NCBI RefSeq assembly: GCF_000959725.1
Contig: NZ_CP009323.1
Span: forward strand, 1,860,001-1,924,000
Reading direction: 5' to 3'
Origin: Burkholderia gladioli
GTDB lineage: Bacteria; Pseudomonadota; Gammaproteobacteria; Burkholderiales; Burkholderiaceae
Length of the DNA stretch: 64,000 nt
Shown here in pieces: positions 33,236 through 43,137 of this stretch. The position numbers and the translations under genes were made by a program. The number at the start of each line of letters is the position of its first letter. Position 1 is the stretch's first letter. The notes below the pieces were generated by a model, which was not told where the DNA came from, did not search any database, and worked only from the letters and a program-made list of their open reading frames with translations.

Positions 33236-34702
33236 ATGGGCAAGGCAACCGGTTTTCTCGAGTTCGAACGCCGCCACGAGGCGTACGAGGCTCCGCTCAC
33301 CCGTGTGAAGCATTACAAGGAATTCGTCGCGGCGCTGTCCGACGACGACGCGAAGATCCAGGGCGCGCGCTGCATGGACTGCGGCATCCCGTTCTGCAAC
33401 AACGGCTGCCCGGTCAACAACATCATTCCGGACTTCAACGACCTGGTGTATCGCCAGGACTGGCAGCAGGCCATCGAGGTGCTGCACTCGACCAACAACT
33501 TCCCCGAGTTCACGGGCCGCATCTGCCCGGCGCCCTGCGAGGCGGCCTGCACGCTCGGCATCAACAACGACCCGGTCGGCATCAAGTCGATCGAGCACGC
33601 GATCATCGACAAGGCCTGGGCCGAAGGCTGGGTCAAGCCGCTGCCGGCCGCCCACAAGACCGGCAAGAAGGTGGCCGTGGTCGGCTCCGGCCCGGCGGGC
33701 CTGGCGGCCGCGCAGCAGCTCGCGCGCGCCGGCCATGAGGTGACGGTGTTCGAGAAGAACGATCGCGTCGGCGGCCTGCTGCGCTATGGGATCCCCGACT
33801 TCAAGCTGGAGAAGTGGCTGATCGACCGCCGCATGCGCCAGATGGAGGCCGAGGGCGTGACCTTCCGCACCAGCGTGTTCATCGGCAAGGACCCGCTGCC
33901 GCCGCAGATCGGCAGCCTGGCGAAGGAAACCATCTCGCCGGACACGCTCAAGGAAGAGTTCGACGCGATCGTGATCGCGGGCGGCTCGGAAACGCCGCGC
34001 GACCTGCCGGTGCCGGGCCGTGAGCTCGAGGGCGTGCATTTCGCGATGGACTTCCTGCCGCAGCAGAACCGCGTCAATGCCGGCGACAAGGTGGCCGACC
34101 AACTGCTCGCCAAGGGCAAGCACGTGGTGGTGATCGGCGGCGGCGATACCGGTTCGGATTGCGTGGGCACCTCGAACCGCCACGGCGCGAAGTCGGTCAC
34201 GCAGTTCGAGCTGCTGCCGCAGCCGCCCGAGCAGGAAAACAAGCCGATGGTCTGGCCGTACTGGCCGATCAAGCTGCGCACCTCCTCGTCGCACGACGAG
34301 GGCTGCGAGCGCGATTGGGCGGTCGCCACCAAGCGCCTGGAAGGCAAGAACGGCAAGGTCGAGAAGCTGATCGCCGCGCGCGTCGAGTGGAAGGACGGCA
34401 AGATGGTCGAGGTGCCGGGCTCGGAGTTCGAGATGAAGGCCGACCTGGTGCTGCTGGCGATGGGCTTCACGCAGCCGGCCGCGCCGGTGCTGGATGCCTT
34501 CGGCGTGGCCAAGGACGCGCGCGGCAACGCACGCGCGGCCACCGAGGGCGAGCGCGCCTACACGACCTCGGTCGACAAGGTGTTCGCGGCCGGCGACATG
34601 CGCCGCGGCCAGTCGCTGGTGGTCTGGGCGATCCGCGAAGGCCGCCAGTGCGCGCGCTCGGTCGACGCGTTCCTGATGGGCCATTCGGAACTGCCGCGCT
34701 GA
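33236..34702 (+). CDS. gltD: Glutamate synthase [NADPH] small subunit
   Basis: 488 residues. N-terminal cysteine clusters for two 4Fe-4S centres are visible ([17 protein letters not shown] and [12 protein letters not shown]), then the FAD-binding [20 protein letters not shown] and the NADPH-binding GGGDTGSDC. It feeds electrons from NADPH to GltB. The ATG at 33236 fits the family N-terminus [18 protein letters not shown]; there is no strong purine box upstream (ACGAGA). An intrinsic terminator closes the operon. Confidence 0.97.
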   Translation: MGKATGFLEFERRHEAYEAPLTRVKHYKEFVAALSDDDAKIQGARCMDCGIPFCNNGCPVNNIIPDFNDLVYRQDWQQAIEVLHSTNNFPEFTGRICPAPCEAACTLGINNDPVGIKSIEHAIIDKAWAEGWVKPLPAAHKTGKKVAVVGSGPAGLAAAQQLARAGHEVTVFEKNDRVGGLLRYGIPDFKLEKWLIDRRMRQMEAEGVTFRTSVFIGKDPLPPQIGSLAKETISPDTLKEEFDAIVIAGGSETPRDLPVPGRELEGVHFAMDFLPQQNRVNAGDKVADQLLAKGKHVVVIGGGDTGSDCVGTSNRHGAKSVTQFELLPQPPEQENKPMVWPYWPIKLRTSSSHDEGCERDWAVATKRLEGKNGKVEKLIAARVEWKDGKMVEVPGSEFEMKADLVLLAMGFTQPAAPVLDAFGVAKDARGNARAATEGERAYTTSVDKVFAAGDMRRGQSLVVWAIREGRQCARSVDAFLMGHSELPR

Positions 34703-34746
34703 GCGACGACGCGCGGGACGCCAGCCGGCGTCCCGTCGCGGATGTG

Positions 34747-34775
34747 AAAAGAGCACGCTTCGGCGTGCTCTTTTT
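34747..34775. terminator. Bidirectional intrinsic terminator between gltD and the ABC exporter gene
   Basis: AAAAGAGCACG, a short loop and CGTGCTCTTTTT. It lies between convergent genes and has A- and T-runs on both sides. Confidence 0.93.
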
Positions 34776-34804
34776 GCTTGCTGCGGGGCCGGCTGCGAAT
34801 GCGC

Positions 34805-36562
34805 TTACGCGGCGGCCTCGTCGCGCCGCACCTCCAGCGTGCGGTCGTGGAACTGCGCCAGCGATTCGCGGTGCGCGATGCTGACGATCGCCGCGCCCGG
34901 CAGGCGCGCCGCCAGCAGGCCGTAGAGATGCGCCTCGTTCTCGGCGTCGAGCGCGCTGGTGGCCTCGTCGAGGAACAGGAAGTCGGGCTTGTGCAGCAGC
35001 ACGCGCGCGCCGGCCAGGCGCTGCTGTTCGCCCGGCGAGAGGATCTGGGTCCAGTGGCCCGATTCCTCCAGGCGCCCGGCGTAGTCCTCCAGCCCGCTGT
35101 CGCGCAGCGCCGCGCGGCAGTCCTCGTCGCTGAAGCGCTCCACCGCCGACGGATAGGCCAGCGCGCCCTTCAGCGTGCCGATCGGCAGGTAGCTGCGCTG
35201 CGGCACGAACATCATGGCGGCGCCGACCGGCGCGTCGATCGCGCCTTCGCCGAACGGCCAGAGGCCCGCCATGGCGCGCATCAGCGTGCTCTTGCCGGCG
35301 CCCGAGGGGCCGCGTACCAGCCAGCGCGAACCCGGCTCGATGCTGATGTCCTCGATGCGCGACAGCGGCTTGCCGTCGGGCAGGGCGAGACGCAGGCCGT
35401 GGGTGGCGAGGTTCTGCGCGTCCACGTAATGCAGGTTGATGCCGCCGTGCTCGGTGGCCGGCGACATCGATTCCTTCAGGTGCGAGGCGCGCGTGACGCG
35501 CTTGAATTCGCGCAGACGATTGACGGTCGCGCGCCAGTCCACCAGGGTGCCGTAACTGTTCACGAACCAGGAGAAGGAGTCGCTGACGGTGCCGAAGGCG
35601 CCGACGATCTGCATCAGCACGCCGAACGAGTAGGCGCCCGCGAAGTAGCGCGGCGAGGCCACGGCGATCGGGAAGATGTTGGCGAGCTGGGCGTAGAAGC
35701 TGATCACGAAGGTCATGCGCTTGGTGATCGACATCACGCGCCGCCAGTTCTCGCGGATATGGCCGAACAGGTCGAGCGCGCCCTGGCGCTCGCGCGACAT
35801 GCCGTCGTAGAAGGCGATCTGCTCGGCGTTCTCGCGGATCCGGATCAGGCCGAAACGCAGGTCGGCCTCGACGCGCTGCTGCTGGTAGGTGATCGAGACC
35901 AGCGGATGGCCGGCCTTGTAGGTCACGTAGGAGCCGATCAGCGCGTAGATCGCGGCGGCCCAGACCATGTAGCCGGGAATCACGAAGCTGGTGCCGCCCA
36001 GCGAGATGGTCGCCGCGCCCGCGATCGACCAGAGGATCACGATGAAGGAGAACAGCGTGACCACCGTCGAGAGCAGGTCGAGCGTCAGCGACAGCGTGCT
36101 GGTGGCGAGCGAATTCAGGTCGTCGGTGATCCGCTGGTCGGGGTTGTCGGCCAGCCGGTCGCGCTCGATGCGGTAGAAGGCGCGGTCGCCGAACCAGTCG
36201 TCGAGCGCCTGGGTGGTGATCCATTGCCGCCAGCGGAAACCCAGCAACTGTCGCAGGTAGCGGCTGTAGACGGCGATGATGATGAAGGAGAACGCGTAGC
36301 CGGCGAAGATCATCAGCAGGTGCGGCACCTGGGCGGCGTCCTTCTGCTGCAGCGCGTTGTAGAAGGCGCCGTTCCAGGCATTGAGCCGGACGTTGATCCA
36401 GACCACCGTGAGATTCATCGCGATGATCGCGATCAGCAGCGACCAGGCCAGCTTCCATTCCGAGGACACCCAGTAGGGCTTGATCAGGCTCCACGCGGAG
36501 ATGCGGGCGTCGTCGGGCGGCGCGTCGTTCGCGGCGCGGGCGGCGGGGGACGAGGGCGTCAT
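34805..36562 (-). CDS. ABC transporter, fused membrane and ATPase domains (SbmA/YddA-like)
   Basis: 585 residues from the ATG at 36562-36560, which has GGAAA upstream; the frame is open further upstream but over non-conserved sequence. The N-terminal ABC_membrane_2-type domain (residues about 25-330, [35 protein letters not shown]) resembles SbmA/BacA. The ATPase domain has Walker [10 protein letters not shown], signature [13 protein letters not shown] and Walker B FLFLDEAT. Relatives import peptides or vitamin B12, or have unknown cargo. No substrate clue lies nearby: it is a single gene divergent from the thi operon. Confidence 0.85.
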   Translation of the reverse strand: MTPSSPAARAANDAPPDDARISAWSLIKPYWVSSEWKLAWSLLIAIIAMNLTVVWINVRLNAWNGAFYNALQQKDAAQVPHLLMIFAGYAFSFIIIAVYSRYLRQLLGFRWRQWITTQALDDWFGDRAFYRIERDRLADNPDQRITDDLNSLATSTLSLTLDLLSTVVTLFSFIVILWSIAGAATISLGGTSFVIPGYMVWAAAIYALIGSYVTYKAGHPLVSITYQQQRVEADLRFGLIRIRENAEQIAFYDGMSRERQGALDLFGHIRENWRRVMSITKRMTFVISFYAQLANIFPIAVASPRYFAGAYSFGVLMQIVGAFGTVSDSFSWFVNSYGTLVDWRATVNRLREFKRVTRASHLKESMSPATEHGGINLHYVDAQNLATHGLRLALPDGKPLSRIEDISIEPGSRWLVRGPSGAGKSTLMRAMAGLWPFGEGAIDAPVGAAMMFVPQRSYLPIGTLKGALAYPSAVERFSDEDCRAALRDSGLEDYAGRLEESGHWTQILSPGEQQRLAGARVLLHKPDFLFLDEATSALDAENEAHLYGLLAARLPGAAIVSIAHRESLAQFHDRTLEVRRDEAAA

Positions 36563-36860
36563 GGGTTTCCTGCGTTTGGGGGGCGCGATGCCGGGTTGTC
36601 GAAGCGATGCGCGAGCCAGGCCGCGCATCCAAACAAAATCGTGCCAGTTGGCGACAGCTTGCCGCGGATTGTGCGGCGCCTCGCTTAAACGGCTCTTAAC
36701 CGCGCCGGGCCGCCCTCGGGGCGAATCCGGCGGCCGGCCGAAACAGGGGTCATTGTGCCAGCACCGCATGACGGCGCGCAGATCGGCGCCGAACCACCGT
36801 ACCCGGCCAGGGGCCTCGCCGGAACCGGCCGCCGCCTGCCGCGCGATGCGGCGGCGCGGT
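36563..36860. other. Intergenic region between the ABC exporter gene and the thi promoter
   Basis: About 300 bases without a supported gene. It must hold the promoter of the ABC exporter gene (read leftward), but I see no convincing -35/-10 pair. The stretch is less coding-like, with a relatively AT-rich patch around 36630-36700. Confidence 0.4.
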
Positions 36861-36890
36861 TTGCGAGCGTCCGGGCTTCTGTGGTCTAAT
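36861..36890 (+). promoter_or_regulatory. Predicted sigma-70 promoter of the thi operon
   Basis: TTGCGA (36861-36866), 18-bp spacer, TCTAAT (36885-36890). It places the transcription start at about 36897, just before the TPP riboswitch. Confidence 0.55.
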
Positions 36891-36903
36891 GGCCGCCTGA
36901 CGA

Positions 36904-37016
36904 AACAGGGGTGCTTTGCTGCCCGCCGGAGCCGGAAACGGACCTCGGGCGATGCGGCGGCAAGGCTGAGAGAGACCCTTCGCACCCGATCCGGGTAATA
37001 CCGGCGCGGGAAGTTT
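36904..37016 (+). promoter_or_regulatory. TPP riboswitch (thi-box)
   Basis: The conserved core is present in order: 5' GGGGTGC, then GGCTGAGAGAGACCC, the CACCCGATCCGGGTAATACCGG block (residues of the pyrophosphate and pyrimidine sensor helices) and closing GCGCGGGAAG. The variable P3 arm is long and GC-rich. Binding of thiamine pyrophosphate should reduce expression of thiO-thiS-thiG-thiE. About 280 nt separate the aptamer from the thiO start, and no U-tract terminator is visible there, so control may be at translation or by Rho. Confidence 0.93.
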
Positions 37017-37294
37017 CCGATACCACCGGGTCGCGCGCTGTTTCCACGCTGTCGCCATGCTCTTGCCATCCATTGCGATGGTTCGACATGGGCGCCGCCC
37101 GGTCGGCCCAGGCCGCCGGTTTCGTCCGTTCGATCACGCCCTCGCGCGTCACGGAAGGAGCCCATGCCCGTTCTTCACGTCCAGCCGTTTTCCCCTGATT
37201 CCGATGCTTCGCGGTGCTGCCCGCCGTGGCCGGCTTGCGTTCGCGTGCTTGCCGGCGACGGCATTCGCGCCGACCTCGCTGCGGAGCGCGTGCG

Positions 37295-38452
37295 ATGAGC
37301 CGCGCCGCCGGCGAGCGCCCCGATATCGCCGTGCTGGGCGGCGGCCTGGTCGGTCGCCTGATCGCCTGGCGACTGGCGGGGCTGGGCATGCGCGTTGCGC
37401 TCTACGAGCGTGGCGACGCGGCCGGTACGGGCGCTGCCGCCTGGGTGGCCGCCGCGATGCTCGCGCCGCTGGCCGAGGCGGCCAGCGCCGAGCTGTTGAT
37501 CACCGAGCTGGGCGCGGCCTCGCTGGCGCGCTGGCCGCAGTGGCTGGCCGAGTTGCCCGAGCCGGTGTTCTTCCAGCACAACGGCACCCTGGTGGTCTGG
37601 CATCAGGCCGATCGCGCCGAGGCGCCGCTGTTCGAGCGGCGCGTGCGCGCCAACGCGCCGGCCGAGCTCGTCGACGGCGGCTTCGTCGCGCTCGCGGGAG
37701 CCCAGCTCGATGCGGCCGAACCGGCGCTGGCCGGGCGTTTCCCGCGCGGGCTGCTGCTGCCGCGCGAGGGCCAGCTCGACAACCGCCAGACGCTCGCCGC
37801 GCTCGCCGCGGGCCTGGCCGAGCGCGGCGTGCAATGCCACTGGAACACCGCCGTCAAGCACGCGCCCGAACCTCGCGCGCGGCTCACCGTCGATTGCCGT
37901 GGGCTCGGCGCCAAGCCGGTGCTGCCCGGGCTGCGCGGGATTCGCGGCGAGGTGGCGCGCGTGCGGGCGCCCGGCATCGATCTGACGCGGCCGGTGCGCC
38001 TGCTGCATCCACGTTATCCGCTCTACATCGCGCCGAAGCAGGACGATCTCTACGTGATCGGCGCGACCGAGGTCGAAGGCGAGGACATGTCGCCGGTCAG
38101 CGTGCGTTCCGCGCTCGAACTGCTGAGCGCGGCCTTCTCGGTGCATCCCGGCTTCGGCGAGGCGCGCATCCTCGAGCTCGGCACGCAGTGCCGGCCGACC
38201 CTGCCCGACCACCGGCCCGCGATCGCCTGGCGCGGCGAGGCCACGCTGGCCGTCAACGGCCTCTACCGGCACGGCTTCATGATCGCGCCCGAGGTCGCGC
38301 AGGCGGCCGTCGAGTTCGTCCAGGCCTGGTTCGGCGGCGCGCTCGGCAATGCCGGGCAGCCCGAGCCCGAGGCACTGGCCGCCTGGCGCGCGGTCGCGCG
38401 CTGGCCGGCGCTGTTCCGGACCGAGACCGATACGGCGCAGGCCCGTGCCTGA
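37295..38452 (+). CDS. thiO: FAD-dependent glycine oxidase ThiO
   Basis: 385 residues from the ATG at 37295 (GGAG 10 bases upstream). The Rossmann motif IAVLGGGLVGRLIAWRLAGLGMRVALYE marks an FAD-dependent DAO-family oxidase, and the C-terminal end has NGLYRHGFMIAPEVA. ThiO oxidises glycine to dehydroglycine for the thiazole ring of thiamine. The substrate-binding arginines are consistent with YIAPKQDDLYVIGATEVEG and TQCRPTLPDHRP. The gene is first in the riboswitch-controlled thi operon. Confidence 0.93.
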   Translation: MSRAAGERPDIAVLGGGLVGRLIAWRLAGLGMRVALYERGDAAGTGAAAWVAAAMLAPLAEAASAELLITELGAASLARWPQWLAELPEPVFFQHNGTLVVWHQADRAEAPLFERRVRANAPAELVDGGFVALAGAQLDAAEPALAGRFPRGLLLPREGQLDNRQTLAALAAGLAERGVQCHWNTAVKHAPEPRARLTVDCRGLGAKPVLPGLRGIRGEVARVRAPGIDLTRPVRLLHPRYPLYIAPKQDDLYVIGATEVEGEDMSPVSVRSALELLSAAFSVHPGFGEARILELGTQCRPTLPDHRPAIAWRGEATLAVNGLYRHGFMIAPEVAQAAVEFVQAWFGGALGNAGQPEPEALAAWRAVARWPALFRTETDTAQARA

Positions 38453-38479
38453 CGCCGACCCACTCCCTACGATTGCCCC

Positions 38480-38677
38480 ATGGACATCCAGATCAACCAG
38501 CAGACGCTGACGCTCCCCGACGGTGCCACCGTGGCCGACGCGCTCACCGCCTACCAGGCCAGGCCGCCGTTCGCGGTGGCCGTCAACGGCGCCTTCGTGG
38601 CGCGCGCGCGGCACGCCGCGCACACGCTCGCGGCCGGCGACCGGCTCGACGTGGTGCACCCGGTGGCGGGCGGCTGA
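38480..38677 (+). CDS. thiS: Sulfur carrier protein ThiS
   Basis: 65 residues with a ubiquitin-like fold and the essential C-terminal di-glycine (HPVAGG). The C-terminus becomes a thiocarboxylate that donates sulfur to ThiG. It starts 27 bases after thiO and precedes thiG by 41 bases. Confidence 0.95.
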   Translation: MDIQINQQTLTLPDGATVADALTAYQARPPFAVAVNGAFVARARHAAHTLAAGDRLDVVHPVAGG

Positions 38678-38718
38678 GCCCCGCCGGCCCGCGCGACCGA
38701 TTCTTACAGGACTTTCCC

Positions 38719-39534
38719 ATGACGCCGCTTCCCACCACCGATGCGCTGACGCTGTACGGCACGCCGTTCCAGAGCCGCGTGCTGCTCGGCACCTCGCGCT
38801 ATCCGTCGCTGCAATCGCTGTCGGACTCGATCGCCGCCTCGCTGCCCGGCATGGTCACCGTCGCGCTGCGCCGGCAGATGAACGCCGGCACCGCCGAGGC
38901 AGGCTTCTTCGACCTGCTCAAGCGCCACGCGGTGCCGCTGCTGCCGAACACGGCCGGCTGCCAGAGCGTCGCCGAGGCGGTCAACACCGCGCAAATGGCG
39001 CGCGAGGTGTTCGAGACCGACTGGATCAAGCTCGAGCTGATCGGCGATGACTACACGCTGCAGCCCGATCCGGTCGGCCTGATCGAGGCGGCCGGCCTGC
39101 TCGTGAAGGACGGCTTCAAGGTGCTGCCTTACTGCACCGAGGACCTGGTGATCGGCCGCCGCCTGCTCGATGCCGGCTGCGAGGCGCTGATGCCCTGGGG
39201 GGCGCCGATCGGCACCGGCAAGGGGGTGGTCAATCCCTATGGCCTGCGCGTGCTGCGCGAGCGCCTGCCCGATGTGCCGCTGATCGTCGACGCCGGGCTC
39301 GGCGTGCCCTCGCATGCCTGCCAGGTGATGGAATGGGGCTTCGACGGCGTGCTGCTGAACACGGCGGTATCGCAGGCCACGCATCCCGAAATCATGGCGC
39401 GCGCCTTCGCCCAGGCCGTCGAGGCGGGTCGCGCCGCCTTCCTGGGCGGGCCGATGGACCCGCGCGAAACCGCCCACGCGAGCACGCCGGTGGTCGGCAT
39501 GCCGTTCTGGCACCAGGACGGGAGCGCGTCATGA
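38719..39534 (+). CDS. thiG: Thiazole synthase ThiG
   Basis: 271 residues, a TIM barrel. Characteristic stretches are [56 protein letters not shown] (with the Schiff-base lysine K of the family), and [13 protein letters not shown]. It builds the thiazole phosphate ring from deoxyxylulose phosphate, dehydroglycine and ThiS-thiocarboxylate. It overlaps thiE by ATGA at 39531-39534. Confidence 0.96.
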   Translation: MTPLPTTDALTLYGTPFQSRVLLGTSRYPSLQSLSDSIAASLPGMVTVALRRQMNAGTAEAGFFDLLKRHAVPLLPNTAGCQSVAEAVNTAQMAREVFETDWIKLELIGDDYTLQPDPVGLIEAAGLLVKDGFKVLPYCTEDLVIGRRLLDAGCEALMPWGAPIGTGKGVVNPYGLRVLRERLPDVPLIVDAGLGVPSHACQVMEWGFDGVLLNTAVSQATHPEIMARAFAQAVEAGRAAFLGGPMDPRETAHASTPVVGMPFWHQDGSAS

Positions 39535-40652
39535 GCCGCGGCGCCTCCACCCCCGCGCATTTCGCCGAGCTGTTCTGGCCGCCCGCCGACGAGCTCGCGG
39601 CGGCCGCCGAGCGGATCCGCACGCGGCTCGGCGACTGGCCCGCCCGCGCCGCGCCGATGCGAATCTGCGTCGCGGCACCCGAACATCCGGCCGCTGGCGA
39701 CCTGTTGATCGTCACCGCCGGCGACGCGGAAGCCGAGGCCGCGCGCGCCGCCGGCGTGATCGCGGCGGGCGGCGCCGTGATCGCGATCGACGAGCGTCAC
39801 GCCACCTTGGTGAGCGGCACGGCGCGCCACGCGCTGACGGCCGCCGCGCAACTCGCCGACGACTGGATCGCCGCGCTGGCCGCCTTCCTCGACTGCGGGT
39901 TCGAGCCGCACGACGCGCTGGTGCTGGCGCTGGCCTGGCGCGACGGCGACGAGGCCGCCGCGGGCGATCCCTGGCCGGTCGATCCGGCCCGCTTTCCCTC
40001 GATCGCCGGCGCGCCGGCCGCGCCCGAGCCGGCCTTCGCGCCGTGCCCGGCGCGGCTCGGCCTGTACCCGGTGGTGCCGTCGGCAGACTGGGTCGAGCGC
40101 GTGCTCGACTACGGCGCGCGCACCGTGCAACTGCGCCTGAAGGGCGTGCCGGCCGGGCAACTGGCCGACGAGGTGGCGCGCGCGGTCGCGGCGGGGCGCC
40201 GCCATCCCGATGCGCGCGTATTCATCAACGATCACTGGCGGCTGGCGATCGAGGCGGGCGCCTATGGCGTGCACCTCGGGCAGGAGGACCTGCAGACGGC
40301 CGACCTGGGCGCGATCGCGGCGGCCGGGCTGCGCCTGGGGCTATCGAGCCACGGCTACTACGAGATGCTGGTGGCGCTGCGCTTGCGCCCGAGCTACCTG
40401 GCGCTGGGCCCCGTCTACGCCACCACCACCAAGGCGGTCGCCGCGCCGCCCCAGGGGCTGGCGCGGATCGCCCGCTACGCGCGGCTGGCCGGCCGGCGGG
40501 CGCCGCTGGTCGCGATCGGCGGCGTTACCGCCGCCACGCTGCCGGCGGTGATCGCCACCGGCGTGGGCAGCGTCGCCGTGGTCAGCGCGGTGACGGCGGC
40601 GGCCGATCCGCGCGCGGCCGTCGCCTCGCTCGGCGCCTGCTTCGAGGCCTGA
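39531..40652 (+). CDS. thiE: Thiamine phosphate synthase ThiE with an N-terminal extension
   Basis: 373 residues, against about 210 for a stand-alone ThiE. Residues about 170-373 are a normal ThiE barrel ([67 protein letters not shown]). The first 165 residues are of another origin; the end of this part ([28 protein letters not shown]) is reminiscent of the C-terminal helices of HMP-P kinase ThiD. That could be a degenerate kinase domain. ThiE joins thiazole phosphate and HMP-PP to form thiamine phosphate. Confidence 0.92.
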   Translation: MSRGASTPAHFAELFWPPADELAAAAERIRTRLGDWPARAAPMRICVAAPEHPAAGDLLIVTAGDAEAEAARAAGVIAAGGAVIAIDERHATLVSGTARHALTAAAQLADDWIAALAAFLDCGFEPHDALVLALAWRDGDEAAAGDPWPVDPARFPSIAGAPAAPEPAFAPCPARLGLYPVVPSADWVERVLDYGARTVQLRLKGVPAGQLADEVARAVAAGRRHPDARVFINDHWRLAIEAGAYGVHLGQEDLQTADLGAIAAAGLRLGLSSHGYYEMLVALRLRPSYLALGPVYATTTKAVAAPPQGLARIARYARLAGRRAPLVAIGGVTAATLPAVIATGVGSVAVVSAVTAAADPRAAVASLGACFEA

Positions 40653-40912
40653 GCCGGCGGCGCCGCGCCGCCTCGGGCGGGCGGCGCCGATTGTCGCGAT
40701 TTCCGTGACGCAGCGTTTCATGGCACGTCGCCGGCCGATGCCGGAAGCGCCCAGCCGGGCCTCCCGCCCGGCCGGCGCGAACCCCGCCGTACCGCGCCGC
40801 AGCATGCTCCGCGGGCTGCTCCGGCCCTTGTCGAGCGGGCCCGCCGGGGCGCCGCCCGGTTACATCGTGTAACGATTGGCGCGACGCCGAAATTGCCGCG
40901 CCGCACACGTGC
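40653..40912. other. Intergenic region between thiE and the mla promoter
   Basis: Part of a 322-bp gap with no gene seen. GCGCCGCC (40665-40672) and GGCGGCGC (40680-40687) form an 8-bp GC hairpin just after the thiE stop, a possible U-less 3' end of the thi message. The remainder is GC-rich and featureless until the mla promoter. Confidence 0.45.
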
Positions 40913-40942
40913 GCGACAGCAATTCAAGGCAGGCCCTATAAT
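40913..40942 (+). promoter_or_regulatory. Predicted sigma-70 promoter of the mla operon
   Basis: GCGACA (40913-40918; matches positions 3-6 of TTGACA), 18-bp spacer, perfect TATAAT (40937-40942). The start site would be about 40949, 26 bases before the mlaF GTG. Confidence 0.65.
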
Positions 40943-40974
40943 TCGGCGTTCTGCGTAACAGGATTGTCAGCTCC

Positions 40975-41796
40975 GTGAGCTCTCCTTCCGAGTCCCTGCT
41001 GGAACTTCGCGACGTCGATTTCGGCTATGGCGGTGACCGGCTCGTCCTGTCGAATCTGAACCTGCGCTTCGGGCGCGGGCAGGTGGTGGCGGTGATGGGC
41101 GGGTCCGGCTGTGGCAAGACGACGGTGCTGCGACTGATCGGCGGCCTGGTGCGGGCCAGCCGCGGCCAGGTGCTGTTCGACGGCGCCGATGTCGGCGCGC
41201 AGTCGCGCGACGGCCTCTATGCGCTGCGCCGCAAGATGGGCATGCTGTTCCAGTTCGGCGCCCTCTTTACCGACATGTCGGTGTTCGACAATGTCGCCTT
41301 CGTGCTGCGCGAGCATACCGACCTGCCCGAGCCGCTGATCCGCGACCTGGTGCTGATGAAGCTCAACGCGGTCGGCCTGCGCGGCGCGCGCGACCTGATG
41401 CCCTCCGAGGTGTCGGGCGGCATGGCGCGCCGCATCGCGCTGGCGCGCGCGATCGCGCTCGACCCCCAGCTGATCATGTACGACGAGCCCTTCGCCGGGC
41501 TCGACCCGATCTCGCTGGGCATCACCGCGAACCTGATCCGCACGCTGAACCAGGCGCTCGGCGCGACCTCGATCCTGGTCACCCACGACGTGCCCGAATC
41601 GTTCGCGATCGCCGACTACGTCTACTTCCTCGGCAACGGCGGCGTGCTCGCCCAGGGCACGCCCGACGAGCTGCGGGCCTCGACCGAGCCGAGCGTGCGC
41701 CAGTTCATCGACGGCGTGCCCGACGGCCCGTTCCGGTTCCACTACACCAGCCCGCCGCTCGACGCGGACTTCGGCCTTGGCGGAGGGCGGCGATGA
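40975..41796 (+). CDS. mlaF: Phospholipid transport ATP-binding protein MlaF
   Basis: 273 residues from a GTG start. ABC ATPase motifs: Walker [10 protein letters not shown], signature [14 protein letters not shown], Walker [13 protein letters not shown] and H-loop VTHDVPESF. It powers the MlaFEDB inner-membrane complex that moves phospholipids between inner membrane and MlaC to keep outer-membrane asymmetry. It overlaps mlaE by ATGA (41793-41796). The Gly/Arg-rich C-tail matches the extension that contacts MlaB in E. coli only loosely. Confidence 0.95.
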   Translation: MSSPSESLLELRDVDFGYGGDRLVLSNLNLRFGRGQVVAVMGGSGCGKTTVLRLIGGLVRASRGQVLFDGADVGAQSRDGLYALRRKMGMLFQFGALFTDMSVFDNVAFVLREHTDLPEPLIRDLVLMKLNAVGLRGARDLMPSEVSGGMARRIALARAIALDPQLIMYDEPFAGLDPISLGITANLIRTLNQALGATSILVTHDVPESFAIADYVYFLGNGGVLAQGTPDELRASTEPSVRQFIDGVPDGPFRFHYTSPPLDADFGLGGGRR

Positions 41797-42560
41797 TCAG
41801 TGCAATCGGTCGTTACGTGGTCGGTGGCCTCGAACGCACGGGTTATGCCTCGCGGTTGTTCGTGCGGCTGGTGCTCGAATGCTTCGCGCTGCTGCGCCGC
41901 CCGCGCCTGGTCACCAAGCAGATCCACTTCCTCGGCAATTACTCCTTCGTGATCATTGCCGTGTCGGGGCTGTTCGTCGGCTTCGTGCTGGGCCTGCAGG
42001 GCTACTACACGCTGAACCGCTACGGCGCCGAGCAGTCGCTCGGGCTGCTGGTGGCGCTCTCGCTGGTGCGCGAGCTCGGCCCGGTGGTCACCGCGCTGCT
42101 GTTCGCGGGCCGCGCCGGCACCTCGCTGACCGCCGAGATCGGCCTGATGAAGGCCGGCGAGCAGCTCACCGCGCTCGAGATGATGGCGGTGGACCCGATC
42201 AAGACGGTGGTCGCGCCGCGCATGTGGGCCGGCATCATCACCATGCCGCTCTTATCGGCGATCTTCTGCGCGGTCGGCGTGCTGGGCGGCTACTTCGTCG
42301 GCGTGGTGCTGATCGGCGTCGATCCGGGCGCGTTCTGGTCGCAGATGCAGGGCGGCGTCGACGTCTGGTCGGATGTCGGCAACGGCGTGCTCAAGAGCGT
42401 GGTGTTCGGCTTTGCCGTCACCTTCACCGCGCTCTACCAGGGTTACGAGGCGAAGCCGACGCCCGAGGGCGTGTCGCGCGCGACCACCAAGACCGTCGTG
42501 TACGCCTCGCTCGCCGTACTCGGCCTCGATTTCCTGCTGACCGCGCTGATGTTCAGCTAG
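41793..42560 (+). CDS. mlaE: Phospholipid transport permease MlaE
   Basis: 255 residues, a MlaE/YrbE family membrane protein with the conserved [40 protein letters not shown] coupling segment. Its helices form the transmembrane core of the Mla complex beneath the MlaD ring. Length is normal. mlaD follows after 15 bases. Confidence 0.95.
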   Translation: MISAIGRYVVGGLERTGYASRLFVRLVLECFALLRRPRLVTKQIHFLGNYSFVIIAVSGLFVGFVLGLQGYYTLNRYGAEQSLGLLVALSLVRELGPVVTALLFAGRAGTSLTAEIGLMKAGEQLTALEMMAVDPIKTVVAPRMWAGIITMPLLSAIFCAVGVLGGYFVGVVLIGVDPGAFWSQMQGGVDVWSDVGNGVLKSVVFGFAVTFTALYQGYEAKPTPEGVSRATTKTVVYASLAVLGLDFLLTALMFS

Positions 42561-42575
42561 TCAGCCAATACAGAG

Positions 42576-43082
42576 ATGACGATGAAAAAGACTGCTCTCG
42601 ACTTCTGGGTCGGCCTCTTTGTGGTGCTGGGTTTCCTGGCGCTGCTGTTCCTCGCGCTGAAGGTGGGCAACATGAGCTCGCTGTCGTTCCAGCCGACCTA
42701 TCCCGTCAAGATGAAGTTCGACAATATCGGCGGGCTCAAGCCGCGCGCGGCCGTCAAGAGCGCCGGCGTGGTGGTCGGCCGGGTCGGCTCGATCGGCTTC
42801 GACACCAATACCTACCAGGCGGTGGTGACCGTCGACCTGGACAAGCAATACCCGTTTCCGAAGGATTCCTCCGCGAAGATCCTGACCTCGGGCCTGCTCG
42901 GCGAGCAGTACATCGGGCTCGAGCCCGGCGGCGACACCGAGATGCTGAAGGCCGGCGACACGATCTCGATGACGCAGTCGGCGATCGTGCTGGAGAATCT
43001 GATCGGGCAGTTCCTGTACAGCAAGGCAGCGGATGCGGGCGGTGCGAAACCGGCCGCGGCATCGGGGGCCGGCGCGCACTAG
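42576..43082 (+). CDS. mlaD: Phospholipid transport MCE protein MlaD
   Basis: 168 residues: a single N-terminal membrane anchor (WVGLFVVLGFLALLFLALKV, residues about 11-30) and one MCE domain (YPVKMKFDNIGGLKPRAAVKSAGV to QYIGLEPGG), then a C-terminal helix and Ala/Gly tail. It forms the hexameric lipid-binding ring in the periplasm. Neighbours are mlaE and mlaA. Confidence 0.95.
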   Translation: MTMKKTALDFWVGLFVVLGFLALLFLALKVGNMSSLSFQPTYPVKMKFDNIGGLKPRAAVKSAGVVVGRVGSIGFDTNTYQAVVTVDLDKQYPFPKDSSAKILTSGLLGEQYIGLEPGGDTEMLKAGDTISMTQSAIVLENLIGQFLYSKAADAGGAKPAAASGAGAH

Positions 43083-43137
43083 GCGGCGCCATCATCCCCA
43101 CGGCGAAACAAGAGAAAAGAGAAGAGGGAACACCATC

